The position numbers were made by a program, and so were the translations under genes. From contig NZ_FPKR01000003.1 of the NCBI RefSeq assembly GCF_900119825.1, forward strand, positions 296,633 through 360,632: a stretch of 64,000 nucleotides of DNA, read 5' to 3'. The notes under the pieces are model-generated. The model was not told where the DNA came from. It saw only the letters and a list, made by a program, of their open reading frames with translations, and did not search any database. Shown one piece after another: positions 21,319-29,924 of the stretch (position 1 is the stretch's first letter; the number at the start of each line of letters is the position of its first letter). The stretch is from Chitinimonas taiwanensis DSM 18899 (GTDB taxonomy: Bacteria; Pseudomonadota; Gammaproteobacteria; Burkholderiales; Chitinimonadaceae).

Positions 21319-21395
21319 TGGCGGAGTGGACGGGACTCGAACCCGCGACCCCCGGCGTGACAGGCCGGTATTCTAACCAACTGAACTACCACTCC
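21319..21395 (-). tRNA. tRNA-Asp (anticodon GTC), copy 1
   Basis: A complete 77-nt cloverleaf including the encoded CCA end. The acceptor stem is GGAGTGG/CCACTCC, the anticodon stem-loop is CCGGCCTGTCACGCCGG with GTC, and the T loop is GGTTCGAGTCC. It is identical to the copy at 21624-21700. It is the last gene of a three-tRNA operon on the minus strand. Confidence 0.97.
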
Positions 21396-21428
21396 TATGC
21401 GTCAAGCCTTGCGGCCTTGGCATTGACT

Positions 21429-21503
21429 TGGTGGGCGATACTGGGATCGAACCAGTGACCCCTGCCGTGTGAAGGCAGTGCTCTACCCCTGAGCTAACCG
21501 CCC
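21429..21503 (-). tRNA. tRNA-Val (anticodon CAC)
   Basis: A complete 75-nt tRNA including CCA. The acceptor stem is GGGCGGT/ATCGCCC with one G-U pair. The anticodon arm is CTGCC-TTCACAC-GGCAG, giving anticodon CAC, which reads GUG valine codons. It lies between the two Asp copies in the same transcript. Confidence 0.95.
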
Positions 21504-21623
21504 GAAATCTGTATTTCCGATTTCGGAAAGGCGCGCATTGAAACACGCCTGATCAAACTGCGTCAAGTCATTCGCTGTTTGATCGATTGCTGCGTACTGC
21601 TGGGCAACAATCTAAGTAATCCT

Positions 21624-21700
21624 TGGCGGAGTGGACGGGACTCGAACCCGCGACCCCCGGCGTGACAGGCCGGTATTCTAACCAACTGAACTACCACTCC
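21624..21700 (-). tRNA. tRNA-Asp (anticodon GTC), copy 2
   Basis: Identical over 77 nt to the copy at 21319-21395, CCA included. It is the promoter-proximal gene of the operon. The 120-bp spacer to tRNA-Val holds no gene, only a GAAATC...GATTTC dyad that may help processing. Confidence 0.97.
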
Positions 21701-21734
21701 GCGTTGGCTCGCTGCGACTTGGCGTCGTTGCGAG

Positions 21735-21771
21735 GGGGCGGATTAAAGCACGGTGTTTCGTTTTGTGTCAA
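21735..21771 (-). promoter_or_regulatory. Strong sigma-70 promoter of the tRNA operon
   Basis: On the minus strand there is a perfect -35 TTGACA (21766-21771), an 18-bp spacer and -10 TTTAAT (21742-21747, five of six consensus bases). It is followed by the GC-rich stretch CCGCCCCC where transcription should begin. A GC-rich discriminator is the hallmark of stable-RNA promoters under stringent control. Confidence 0.75.
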
Positions 21772-21890
21772 CGGATTCGAATAATTTTTGCTTTGATGGC
21801 GGCGGTCATGTCTTGCTGCTATAAATGCCGGCTGTCGCAGGTGAGTAATCACTTTGCATATTTCGACCCGAACATCGGCTCCAGCCTCGG

Positions 21891-22793
21891 ATGATTGTCT
21901 CCCTACCTGCTTCGCCCTGGTTCTATCGCTGCCTGCATGGCCTGCTTATTGTTGTGCTCGCCTGGCTGGCCGCGGGCCTGATCTGGCAGTTATTCGCGCC
22001 GCGCTCGCCCGCCCCCGTCGCTGCGCCCAGTGCCATCGTCGCGCCCGTCGCCAGTCTAGATATGTCGGCGCTGAATGCCTTGTTCAGCGAACAATCCGAG
22101 CAGGCTGTCTCCTTGTCTTCCCTGGGTTTAAAGCTGCGCGGTGTGATTGCCACTGTGTCGCCCGCTGCGGCCATTTTCGAGCGCCCAGGCTCGCCGGCCA
22201 TGGCGGTGAAGACTGGCGAGGAAGTGGAAGGGGGCGTGCGCCTCGTGGAAGTGAATGCCGATCACGCGATTCTGGATAACCGCGGTCGGCGTGAGCGGAT
22301 TGATCTGGATGCCAAGCCGGCGGCTGAGGGGCTGACTGCTTATAACCCTGCCAGCGCGCCACCGCCCCTGGTGGCACAGGGCATGCCGCCCCCACCCCCT
22401 GCGCCGCAGAATCAGGTGCGCCCGGGCCGTGCCGTGCCGATAGGGGCGCAGGGCGGTGGGCGTGAGGGTGATGTGCGTACACTGAGCCGCCAGGCGCTGG
22501 CTGCCGGCATGCAAAGCCTGAATGTGAACGACTGGACGCGTGGTCTGAACGATGCGCCCGGCAATGCGGGCGTGCTGGTGGATAACGCTGCCGCGCAACC
22601 TTTGGCCGGTCCGCTCGGTCTGCAGAGCGGTGATGTGCTGACCAGTGTGAATGGCACCGCGCTGCAACGCGCTGCGGATATCTCTTCCTTGTACTCGGCG
22701 TTCAGCCGCGCCAAAAACGTCAATATCGAACTTCTGCGCAATGGCACGCCCATGAATCTGCGCTTCAGCATCGAGAGCCAAACTGCACCATGA
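21891..22793 (+). CDS. gspC: Type II secretion system inner-membrane protein GspC
   Basis: A 300-residue protein with one N-terminal transmembrane helix (LHGLLIVVLAWLAAGLIWQLF, about 15-35) after a short cytoplasmic tail. A Pro/Ala linker leads to the homology-region domain (LSSLGLKLRGVIATVSPAAAIFERPGSPAMAVKTGEEV), which contacts the secretin. The C-terminal PDZ-like domain is about 220-300 (GLQSGDVLTSVNGTALQ). GspC couples the inner-membrane platform to the GspD channel and helps select substrates. Its stop overlaps the gspD start by ATGA. Upstream lies the tRNA operon in the opposite direction. gspC is the first gene of a gspCDE unit. Confidence 0.9.
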   Translation: MIVSLPASPWFYRCLHGLLIVVLAWLAAGLIWQLFAPRSPAPVAAPSAIVAPVASLDMSALNALFSEQSEQAVSLSSLGLKLRGVIATVSPAAAIFERPGSPAMAVKTGEEVEGGVRLVEVNADHAILDNRGRRERIDLDAKPAAEGLTAYNPASAPPPLVAQGMPPPPPAPQNQVRPGRAVPIGAQGGGREGDVRTLSRQALAAGMQSLNVNDWTRGLNDAPGNAGVLVDNAAAQPLAGPLGLQSGDVLTSVNGTALQRAADISSLYSAFSRAKNVNIELLRNGTPMNLRFSIESQTAP

Positions 22794-24841
22794 AACCTTT
22801 GAAAACGCTCGTTCTTGCCCTGATGCTGGCCGGCCAGGTAATGGCCGCCGAAGACAAGGTGATGCTCAACTTCGTCAATTCGGATATCGAATCGACCGTG
22901 AAGGCCGTGGGTCTGATCACCGGCAAGAATTTCGTGCTCGATCCGCGCGTAAAGGGCACGGTGAATATCGTGTCATCCAGCCCGGTGCAAAAGCGCGAGG
23001 TGTATACGATTCTGCTCTCGGCCCTGCGCCTGCAGGGCTTTGCCGTGGTGGAAACACCCGGTGCGATCAAGATCGTGCCCGAGGCCGATGCCAAGCAGAA
23101 CTATGGCGTAACAGTGAACCAGAAGCTGAATGTGGGTGGCGATCGCATCGTGACCCAGGTCTATCCGCTTACGCATGAATCAGCCGCCCAGCTGGTGCCC
23201 ATCCTGCGTCCGCTGATCACGCCGAATAATTCGATTGCCGCCTACCCAGGCTCGAATGTGCTGGTGATCACCGACTATGCCGACAATGTGAAGCGGCTCA
23301 ATCAGATCATCGCCAATATCGACCGCCCGGCCGCCAATGATCTGATCACCCTGCCGCTCAAATATGCATCGGCGCTGGAAGTGGCGCAGATGATTGGCAA
23401 GCTGATGCCCGAGGTGACCGTACCGGGCGTGGCCTCGGCCGCGCCGGCCGGTGCGCAGATGGAAGGCGTGCGCAAGACCACGCTGATACCGGACAGTCGC
23501 GCCAATACCCTGATCGTGCGCGGCGACAATGCCGCCCACCTCGGCCAGATCAAGCAGGTGGTGGATAGCCTCGATCGCCCCGGGGCCGCGGGCGGCAATA
23601 TCCATGTCGTATATCTGAAGAATGCCGAGGCGACCAAGCTGGCGGCGACCTTGAAGGCCATTCTGACTGGCACCGATGTGCCGCAGGCCGCGGCCACGCC
23701 CAGTGGCGGCAATGCAGCGGCCAATGCCGCGGCGGCCAGCACCTCGGTCAGCAGCGGCGGCGGACAGATTTCCCCCGGTGTGGCCGTGCAGGCGGATGCG
23801 ACCACCAATGCGCTGATCATTACTGCGCCGGACAATATCTATAACAATATTCGCGCGGTGATCGACCGCCTGGATGCGCGCCGTGCCCAGGTCTATGTCG
23901 AGGCGATGATTGCCGAGGTGTCGGTGGACAAGGTCGGTGAGTTCGGCGTGCAGTGGTTGCTGGCCGGGCAGGGCTCGGATGCCTCGGGCGGCGGCCTGAG
24001 CAATCTGGGTGCTGGCAGCAGCAGTATTGGTTCGATCGCCACGGCGATTGCTACCAAGGCCTATACCTCGCTGCCGCAGGGGCTGACCCTGGGGGTGGCG
24101 AATAGCAATCAGACCCTGGGCGTGCTGGCCACCATGCTGGAATCAAACGGCGACGGCAATGTGCTGTCCACGCCAAATCTGCTCACCCTCGACAATGAGG
24201 AGGCGACCATTCTGGTCGGTCAGAACATCCCTATCGTGACCGGCACGCAGTCCTCGACCGGCAGCAACCAGAATCCCTTCACCACGGTGGAGCGCAAGGA
24301 CGTCGGTATCAATCTGAAGGTCAAGCCGCAGGTCTCGGAGGGCGGTGCGATCACCATGCAGGTCTACCAGGAGGTGTCGAGCATCGATACCACCGTGGTG
24401 ACCAATGGTGCCGGCATTGCCACCAAGAAGCGCTCGATCGATTCCAAGGTGCTGGTTGATGATGGCCAGATCATCGTGCTCGGTGGGCTGATCCAGAACA
24501 ATGTGACCCAGACCGACAACAAGGTGCCGCTGCTTGGCGATATCCCCCTGCTGGGCCGCCTGTTCCGCTATGAAAAGCGCCAGAACACCCGCACCAATCT
24601 GATGGTCTTCCTGCGCCCGGTCATCCTGCGTGATGGTCAGAGCGCCGCTGCCTTGAGCAATGATCGCTACCAGATGCTGCGAGAAGCCCAGCAGGCCTAT
24701 CAGCCGCCCAAGCGCGCGCTCTTGCCCGATTTGCCCGATGTGGTGCTGCCCGCCTTGGATGCACGCCCGGGCAAGGGCCTGGTGCCGCTGGATGCCGCCA
24801 AGCCGGATGCCAAGCCTGAAGGCGAGGCCAAGCAGCCATGA
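22790..24841 (+). CDS. gspD: Type II secretion system secretin GspD
   Basis: A 683-residue outer-membrane secretin. Signal peptide MKPLKTLVLALMLAGQVMAAE is followed by the N0 domain (VMLNFVNSDIESTVKAVGLITGKNFVLDP), three N1-N3 KH-like repeats (residues about 120-370) with a Gly/Ala/Ser-rich insert in N3, and the C-terminal secretin barrel. The barrel carries the conserved EATILVGQNIPIVTG and VPLLGDIPLLGRLFR motifs. A Lys/Pro-rich tail may be the S-domain that binds a pilotin lipoprotein. It overlaps gspC and gspE by 4 bp each, so translation is coupled. The pentadecameric channel exports folded enzymes. Confidence 0.95.
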   Translation: MKPLKTLVLALMLAGQVMAAEDKVMLNFVNSDIESTVKAVGLITGKNFVLDPRVKGTVNIVSSSPVQKREVYTILLSALRLQGFAVVETPGAIKIVPEADAKQNYGVTVNQKLNVGGDRIVTQVYPLTHESAAQLVPILRPLITPNNSIAAYPGSNVLVITDYADNVKRLNQIIANIDRPAANDLITLPLKYASALEVAQMIGKLMPEVTVPGVASAAPAGAQMEGVRKTTLIPDSRANTLIVRGDNAAHLGQIKQVVDSLDRPGAAGGNIHVVYLKNAEATKLAATLKAILTGTDVPQAAATPSGGNAAANAAAASTSVSSGGGQISPGVAVQADATTNALIITAPDNIYNNIRAVIDRLDARRAQVYVEAMIAEVSVDKVGEFGVQWLLAGQGSDASGGGLSNLGAGSSSIGSIATAIATKAYTSLPQGLTLGVANSNQTLGVLATMLESNGDGNVLSTPNLLTLDNEEATILVGQNIPIVTGTQSSTGSNQNPFTTVERKDVGINLKVKPQVSEGGAITMQVYQEVSSIDTTVVTNGAGIATKKRSIDSKVLVDDGQIIVLGGLIQNNVTQTDNKVPLLGDIPLLGRLFRYEKRQNTRTNLMVFLRPVILRDGQSAAALSNDRYQMLREAQQAYQPPKRALLPDLPDVVLPALDARPGKGLVPLDAAKPDAKPEGEAKQP

Positions 24842-26310
24842 GCTATCAGAAGCTCGCCAGCTATGGTTTTGCCCGCCAGCGCGGCGTGGTGGATATCGCC
24901 GAGCAGGGCGGTACGGTCAATGTCCTGATGAAGAAGGGCAGCGATCTGGCAGGCCTGATGGAGCTGCGCCGCCTGTTGGGTCGGCCGGTGAATGTGGAAA
25001 TGTTGGACGGCGCAGCGTTCGACGCGCGCCTCGCTACCCTGTTCGCCCGCCAGGACAATCACTCGGCCGATGTGGCCGAGGATGTGGCGGCCGATATGGA
25101 TCTGAGCCGGCTAGCTCAGGACCTGCCCGCCATCGAAGACCTGCTGGAAGCGGAAGACGACGCGCCCATCATCAAGCTGATCAATGCCTTGCTGACCGAG
25201 GCGCTGCGCGAGGGCGCGTCTGATATCCATATCGAACCGTTCGAGACCCGCTCGGTTGTGCGCTTTCGCATCGACGGCAAGCTCAGCGATGTGATCGAAC
25301 CGAAGCGCCAGCTGCATTCGGCCATCGTGTCGCGCATCAAGGTGATGGCGAATCTGGATATCTCCGAGAAGCGCCTGCCGCAGGATGGCCGCATCACCTT
25401 GCGTATTGCCGGTCGACCGGTGGATGTGCGCGTGTCGACCCTGCCCACCGGGCATGGCGAGCGTGCCGTGCTGCGTCTGCTGGATAAATCCGCCGGCCGC
25501 CTCGACCTGAAGAAGCTGGGCATGGAAGGCCGCACGCTGGAAGTCATGCACAAGCTGATCGCCGAGCCGCATGGCATCGTGCTGGTGACCGGCCCAACCG
25601 GCTCGGGCAAGACCACCACGCTGTATGCGGCGCTGGCAGCCATGGATGCCTCCACCACCAATATCATGACGGTGGAAGACCCGATCGAATACGACCTCGA
25701 CGGCGTGGGGCAGACCCAGGTCAATGCGCGCATCGATATGAGCTTCGCCCGTGCCCTGCGCGCGATTCTGCGCCAGGACCCGGATGTGATCATGATCGGT
25801 GAAATCCGTGATCTGGAAACCGCGCAGATCGCCGTGCAGGCCTCGCTGACCGGCCATCTGGTGCTGGCCACCATCCACACCAATGATGCGCCCGGCGCGG
25901 TGACGCGTATGGTGGATATGGGCATTGAGCCCTTCCTGCTCGCCTCCTCGCTGATCGGCGTGCTGGCCCAGCGCCTGTATCGCCAGCTCTGCCCGGCCTG
26001 CAAGCAGGCCTACACGCCCGATAGCGCCGAGATGGCCGCCCTGGGCCTGAGCGAACCACGTGCGCTCTATCGCGCGGTCGGCTGTGAGCATTGCAATCAG
26101 CTCGGTTACAAGGGCCGTGCCGGCGTGTACGAGCTGCTGACGGTGGACGATGAGATCCGCCGCCTGATCCACGACGGCGCCAGCGAGGCGCGCATCCGCG
26201 AGCACGGTGCCAGCTGCGGCATGCACAGCCTGCGCAGCGATGGTGTCGCTCAGGTCCTGGCCGGCAAAACCACGCTGGAAGAAGTGCTGCGCGTGACCCG
26301 CGAGGCCTGA
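24838..26310 (+). CDS. gspE: Type II secretion system ATPase GspE
   Basis: A 490-residue secretion ATPase. A short N1E-like domain (about 1-100) binds GspL. The catalytic core has Walker A GPTGSGKT at 252-259, Asp box MTVEDPIEYDLDGVGQTQVN, Walker B VIMIGEIRD and a His box (HLVLATIHTNDAPGAVTRM). A zinc-binding tetracysteine motif is present (CPAC near 386-389 and CEHC further on). The GspE hexamer powers pseudopilus assembly. It is the last gene of gspCDE; gspF and the pseudopilin genes do not follow and must lie elsewhere in the genome. A PilB-type role is less likely given gspC and gspD. Confidence 0.93.
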   Translation: MSYQKLASYGFARQRGVVDIAEQGGTVNVLMKKGSDLAGLMELRRLLGRPVNVEMLDGAAFDARLATLFARQDNHSADVAEDVAADMDLSRLAQDLPAIEDLLEAEDDAPIIKLINALLTEALREGASDIHIEPFETRSVVRFRIDGKLSDVIEPKRQLHSAIVSRIKVMANLDISEKRLPQDGRITLRIAGRPVDVRVSTLPTGHGERAVLRLLDKSAGRLDLKKLGMEGRTLEVMHKLIAEPHGIVLVTGPTGSGKTTTLYAALAAMDASTTNIMTVEDPIEYDLDGVGQTQVNARIDMSFARALRAILRQDPDVIMIGEIRDLETAQIAVQASLTGHLVLATIHTNDAPGAVTRMVDMGIEPFLLASSLIGVLAQRLYRQLCPACKQAYTPDSAEMAALGLSEPRALYRAVGCEHCNQLGYKGRAGVYELLTVDDEIRRLIHDGASEARIREHGASCGMHSLRSDGVAQVLAGKTTLEEVLRVTREA

Positions 26311-26359
26311 GCGCACTGTTTGTCCCGGGCCGGGCCCGGCGCTACTGGAAGGAAGTCCG

Positions 26360-27460
26360 ATGTCTCTGAGTCAACTCGCCCCTGCTTATATCCGCACGAT
26401 TGCGCCCTACCAGCCCGGCAAGCCGATTGCGGAACTCGCGCGCGAGATGCAGCTGAATGAGGCCGATATCGTCAAGCTCGCCTCGAACGAGAACCCGCTC
26501 GGCATCAGCCCCAAGGCGCGCGCCGCCATGCTGCAGGCCATGGATGAGCTGGCGCGTTACCCGGATGGTAATGGCTTTGCCCTGAAGAGCGCGCTGGCAA
26601 AAAAATTCGGCGTGGGGCTAGGGCAGATCGTGCTGGGCAATGGCTCGAACGATATTCTTGAACTCGCGGCGCGTACCTTCCTGACCCCGGCTGACAGCGT
26701 CGTCTACTCGCAATACTCGTTCGCCGTGTATCCGCTGGCCACCCAGGCGGTCGGCGCGCGTGGCATCGAGGTACGCGCGGTCGATTTCGGTCATGATCTG
26801 GATGCCATGTTGGCCGCCATCGAGCCGAGCACCAAGCTGGTGTTTATCGCCAACCCGAACAACCCGACCGGCACGATGTGCCGGCCCGGCGATCTGGTCG
26901 AGTTCATGGAAAAGTGTCCAGCCACGGTGCTGGTGGTGCTGGACGAGGCGTATACCGAATACCTGCCGGCCGAGAAGCGCAGCGACTCGCTAGCCCTGCA
27001 GCGCCAGTTTCCCAATCTGATCATCAGCCGCACCCTGTCCAAGGCCTACGGCCTGGCCGGTTTGCGCATTGGTTTTGCCATTGCCGCGCCCGAGGTGGCT
27101 GATCTGATGAACCGCGTGCGCCAGCCCTTCAATGTGAACAGCCTTGCGCAGGCCGCGGCCGTGGCGGCGCTCGACGACCTCGACTATCTACGCGAGACGG
27201 TGCGCGTCAACCGCGCCGGCATGGAGCAGATTACTTCCGCCTTCGTGCGCCTGGGCATTCCCTTTATCCCCAGCTACGGCAACTTCATCACCTTCCATGT
27301 GGGTGATGGCCCGGCGCTGAATCAGTTCATGCTGCAACGCGGGGTCATCATTCGCCCGCTGGCGAGCTATGGTATGAGAGACAGCTTGCGGGTCTCGATT
27401 GGCCTGACGGGAGAAAACGACCGCTTTATCGCGGTACTGGAAGAAGCGCTCGACGGCTAG
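26360..27460 (+). CDS. hisC: Histidinol-phosphate aminotransferase
   Basis: A 366-residue fold-type I PLP aminotransferase that converts imidazole-acetol phosphate to histidinol phosphate in histidine synthesis. The N-terminus has KLASNENPLGISPKA, the FIANPNNPTGT motif binds cofactor, and ISRTLSKAYGLAGLRIG carries the Schiff-base Lys228. The substrate-specific loop is ARYPDGNGFALKSALA. GGAAGGAAG precedes the start. It follows gspE by 49 bp that include a GC-rich palindrome, CCGGGCCGGGCCCGG. It is not part of a his operon; a paralogue acting on tyrosine or phenylalanine is possible, as in other beta- and gammaproteobacteria with two hisC genes. Confidence 0.9.
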   Translation: MSLSQLAPAYIRTIAPYQPGKPIAELAREMQLNEADIVKLASNENPLGISPKARAAMLQAMDELARYPDGNGFALKSALAKKFGVGLGQIVLGNGSNDILELAARTFLTPADSVVYSQYSFAVYPLATQAVGARGIEVRAVDFGHDLDAMLAAIEPSTKLVFIANPNNPTGTMCRPGDLVEFMEKCPATVLVVLDEAYTEYLPAEKRSDSLALQRQFPNLIISRTLSKAYGLAGLRIGFAIAAPEVADLMNRVRQPFNVNSLAQAAAVAALDDLDYLRETVRVNRAGMEQITSAFVRLGIPFIPSYGNFITFHVGDGPALNQFMLQRGVIIRPLASYGMRDSLRVSIGLTGENDRFIAVLEEALDG

Positions 27461-27488
27461 CGAGGCGGCTTGGGCGCGGAGGAAAAGC

Positions 27489-27755
27489 ATGATCTACGCA
27501 CTCTGTTTTGCCACCAACACCCTGCATTGCTTCCGTAGCGAACGCGAGGCCGGCGAATACTGCCAGCGCCATCCGGGCGACTGGCAGTTATGTGATGCGC
27601 AGGGACGTGTCTGCTATCCCATCGGCATGGCACCACGCCTGCACCTGGGCCTGTTGGCCGCCCATCTTTGGCTGGAGCAGGCATATCTGACAGATGGCGT
27701 GCCGGATGCCGGCTGGGTATCCGCTGCCTTATTGCCCGCGGGAGTACCGTCATGA
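27489..27755 (+). CDS. Hypothetical small protein
   Basis: An 88-residue protein starting after a strong GGAGGAAAAG ribosome site 28 bp past hisC. It begins MIYALCFATNTLHCFRSEREAGEYCQRHPGDWQLCDAQGRVCYPIG and contains five Cys in the first half, spaced irregularly and unlike a standard zinc finger. There is no signal peptide or clear membrane span, though the segment APRLHLGLLAAHLWLEQAYL is moderately hydrophobic. Its stop overlaps the start of the following solute-binding gene, so the two are translationally coupled. I do not recognise a family. Confidence 0.6.
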   Translation: MIYALCFATNTLHCFRSEREAGEYCQRHPGDWQLCDAQGRVCYPIGMAPRLHLGLLAAHLWLEQAYLTDGVPDAGWVSAALLPAGVPS

Positions 27756-28483
27756 TGCGCTGGGCTTGGCTGATCTGCCTGCTGGGCAGCATGTTCGTAC
27801 TGGCGGATGATGTACGCATGGCCTTCGGCGAGAAGATTCCCCCGTTCTGCTTCCCGAAGACCAATTCCGGCATCGAGCTGGAAGTCATCGGCGCGGCGCT
27901 CGCCTACAAGGGCCATGTGCTCAAGCCCTTCTACTATCCATTTGCCCGTGTGCCGGTGGCATTCAAGAACGGCCAGGTGGATGCAGCGATGACCGATCTG
28001 GGCGAGGATTTGCAACCCTGGGGTGCCCACTACGGCGATCCGGCGGTCATCTATCAGAATGTGTTCTTCACCCTGGCCAGCCGCAAGCTCAGCATCAATA
28101 AGCCGGCCGATCTGAACGGCTTGACCATTGTCTCCTTTGCCGGCGCGGTGAACCGCTATCCGCAATGGCTACGCGCCGCGCAGAAGGCCGGGCGCTATAT
28201 CGAGCAGAACGATCAGTCGATACAGGTGAAGACCTTGATGAAGGGGCGCTACGATGTGGTGCTTAGCGATATCAGCATTTTTCGCTATTTCAGCCTGCAG
28301 CTGAAAGCCGAGGGCTTCGAGTTGCTGCCGGTCAGTCAGCATCCGTTCACGGCGGTCAATCCGCAGGACTACCGGCCGGTGTTCCGCAGCCAGCAGGTAC
28401 GCGACGACTTCAATCTTGGCCTGGCTGAGCTGAAGAAATCGGGCCGCTACCAGGCCATCTACGACAAATACCTGCGCGACTAG
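27752..28483 (+). CDS. Periplasmic solute-binding protein
   Basis: A 243-residue secreted protein: signal peptide MMRWAWLICLLGSMFVLA, then a family 3 type binding fold (GIELEVIGAALAYKGHVLKPFYYPFARVPVAFKNGQVDAAMTDLG, FTLASRKLSINKPADLNGLTIVSFAG, KTLMKGRYDVVLSDISIFRYF, LGLAELKKSGRYQAIYDKYL). The first of two adjacent ATG codons is taken; GGGAG lies upstream. No transporter genes are adjacent, so it may be an orphan receptor domain protein. It overlaps the upstream small gene by 4 bp and the convergent udg by 4 bp. The ligand cannot be inferred. Confidence 0.75.
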   Translation: MMRWAWLICLLGSMFVLADDVRMAFGEKIPPFCFPKTNSGIELEVIGAALAYKGHVLKPFYYPFARVPVAFKNGQVDAAMTDLGEDLQPWGAHYGDPAVIYQNVFFTLASRKLSINKPADLNGLTIVSFAGAVNRYPQWLRAAQKAGRYIEQNDQSIQVKTLMKGRYDVVLSDISIFRYFSLQLKAEGFELLPVSQHPFTAVNPQDYRPVFRSQQVRDDFNLGLAELKKSGRYQAIYDKYLRD

Positions 28484-29352
28484 GGCTGGGTGCCGGGCGC
28501 CTTGCGCTCGGCCAGGGTCTTGCGTGCCAGCAGCAGGTCCTGCCAGGCCTTGATCTTGTCAGGCAGATTGCGTAGCAGATAGGCGGGGTGGTAGCTGACC
28601 ACCACCGGGATGCCCTGATACTCGTGTAGCTGACCGCGCAGGCTGGCAATGCTGGCATCGCGGCCCAGCAAGGCCTGAACCGCGAAACGCCCGACGGCGA
28701 AGATCACCTTGGGTTGAATCAGCGCCACCTGTCTTTGCAGGAAGGGTGCGCATAGCGCCATTTCATCTGGCTGCGGGTTACGGTTCTGCGGTGGCCGGCA
28801 TTTGAGCGTGTTCAGGATGTAGACATTTTCCTGGCGCGAACGGCCGACGGCGGCCAGCATATTGTCCAACAGCTTGCCGGCCTGACCGACAAAGGGCTCG
28901 CCCTGGCGATCTTCCTCGGCACCGGGCGCTTCGCCCACCACCAGCCAGTCGGTGCTGGGCTGGCCCACGCCGAACACCACCTTGTTACGTGTTTTGCACA
29001 GGCCGCAGGCCGTGCAGGCCTGCGCCTCGGCTTGTAGGCCTTCCCAGTCCAGCGTGGCAATCCTCAGGGCGCGCTCGTCGCGGTTGACGCTGCCTGCGGG
29101 GCTGGCTTCGGTTTGCGGTGCCGGCGTAGGCGCTGCTGGCTGCGTAGCGGGCAGGGGCGGGCGGCTGCGTAGCGCTTGAGGCGGATTGGCCGTGTCGCTT
29201 GGCTTGTCGATGGCCGGGCTGGCTTCTTGCGCGGCAGCGGCGGGCGGCGCCGTGCGCGGGCAGCTTGCCGGTGTCGGCATGCGCTCGGGCGGCAGCCAGA
29301 GCGGCAGCAGGCCCAGTTCTTCCAATACCAGTTCGGTGTATTGATCGCTCAT
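28480..29352 (-). CDS. Uracil-DNA glycosylase, family 4 (iron-sulfur)
   Basis: A 290-residue DNA repair enzyme that removes uracil from DNA. The catalytic domain starts at about residue 100. Iron-sulfur cysteines include C113, C116 and C119, with further Cys in LKCRPPQNRNP and ALCAPFL. Motif A is GEAPGAEED at 140-148 and the C-terminal motif is VVSYHPAYLLRN. A short N-terminal motif (ELVLEELGLLPLWLP) is joined to it by a Pro/Ala-rich linker of about 70 residues, probably disordered; similar linkers occur in betaproteobacterial homologues. Its start overlaps the stop of rimI (ATGA), so the pair is an operon. Confidence 0.88.
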   Translation of the reverse strand: MSDQYTELVLEELGLLPLWLPPERMPTPASCPRTAPPAAAAQEASPAIDKPSDTANPPQALRSRPPLPATQPAAPTPAPQTEASPAGSVNRDERALRIATLDWEGLQAEAQACTACGLCKTRNKVVFGVGQPSTDWLVVGEAPGAEEDRQGEPFVGQAGKLLDNMLAAVGRSRQENVYILNTLKCRPPQNRNPQPDEMALCAPFLQRQVALIQPKVIFAVGRFAVQALLGRDASIASLRGQLHEYQGIPVVVSYHPAYLLRNLPDKIKAWQDLLLARKTLAERKAPGTQP

Positions 29353-29819
29353 CGTCCGCCTTCGTCCAGGGTCAGTGCCATCAGCACCGCATCCTCGCGG
29401 CCTTCCTCGGCCCGGTAATAGCCTTTGCGCAAGCCAGTTTCCACGAAGCCGAGCCGGCGGTACAGCGAGCGGGCGGGCGTATTGCTCTTGCGCACTTCCA
29501 GCATTAAGACAGCCGCCCCTTGTTCACAACCCTGTTCCGCAATGGCCTCCACCAGCTGGCGGGCAATGCCGCGCCTTTGCCAGTCCCGTTTCACGCCCAG
29601 GGTCAGCAAGGACAATTCGTCGAGCACCAGCTGGGTCACTGCGAAGCCGACCAGTTCCTCGCCTGCCATTGCCACCAGGCCGCGATGTCCTTCGCTATAG
29701 GACTGGATGAACTGCAAGGCAGTCCAGGGAAAGCTCTGCAGCTCGGCCTCGATGGCTGCCATGGCGGCGAGGTCACTTTCCTGGAAAGGGCGGAGTGCAA
29801 TGGAGGAGGTGGTGGTCAC
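29349..29819 (-). CDS. rimI: Ribosomal protein alanine N-acetyltransferase
   Basis: A 156-residue GNAT acetyltransferase. The acetyl-CoA-binding motif is VKRDWQRRGIARQLVEAI near 77-94, and the C-terminal part is MLEVRKSNTPARSLYRRLGFVETGLRKGYY, characteristic of RimI, which acetylates the N-terminal Ala of ribosomal protein S18. The start is a GTG with no strong ribosome site, so the exact start is uncertain. It is coupled to udg downstream by an ATGA overlap. In many betaproteobacteria tsaB directly precedes rimI; here a gene on the other strand separates them. Confidence 0.88.
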   Translation of the reverse strand: MTTTSSIALRPFQESDLAAMAAIEAELQSFPWTALQFIQSYSEGHRGLVAMAGEELVGFAVTQLVLDELSLLTLGVKRDWQRRGIARQLVEAIAEQGCEQGAAVLMLEVRKSNTPARSLYRRLGFVETGLRKGYYRAEEGREDAVLMALTLDEGGR

Positions 29820-29924
29820 AGGCGGGATGTCATTAATTACGCGGAATGGCCAGCAAATAATCGCTTGGCATGTAGGATGAAAAGGATAATTTTAACCAAG
29901 ATAAAGACAACAAATACCGCCGCG

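Noticed and set aside
26311..26359. GC palindrome between gspE and hisC as a terminator
   Set aside because: The CCGGGC repeat lacks a T-run and is short; in a GC-rich genome such dyads are common by chance.
29520..29924. Upstream extension of the frame that encodes the unknown gene between rimI and tsaB
   Set aside because: It runs antisense through rimI; the ATG at 29925 after an AT-rich stretch is a better start.
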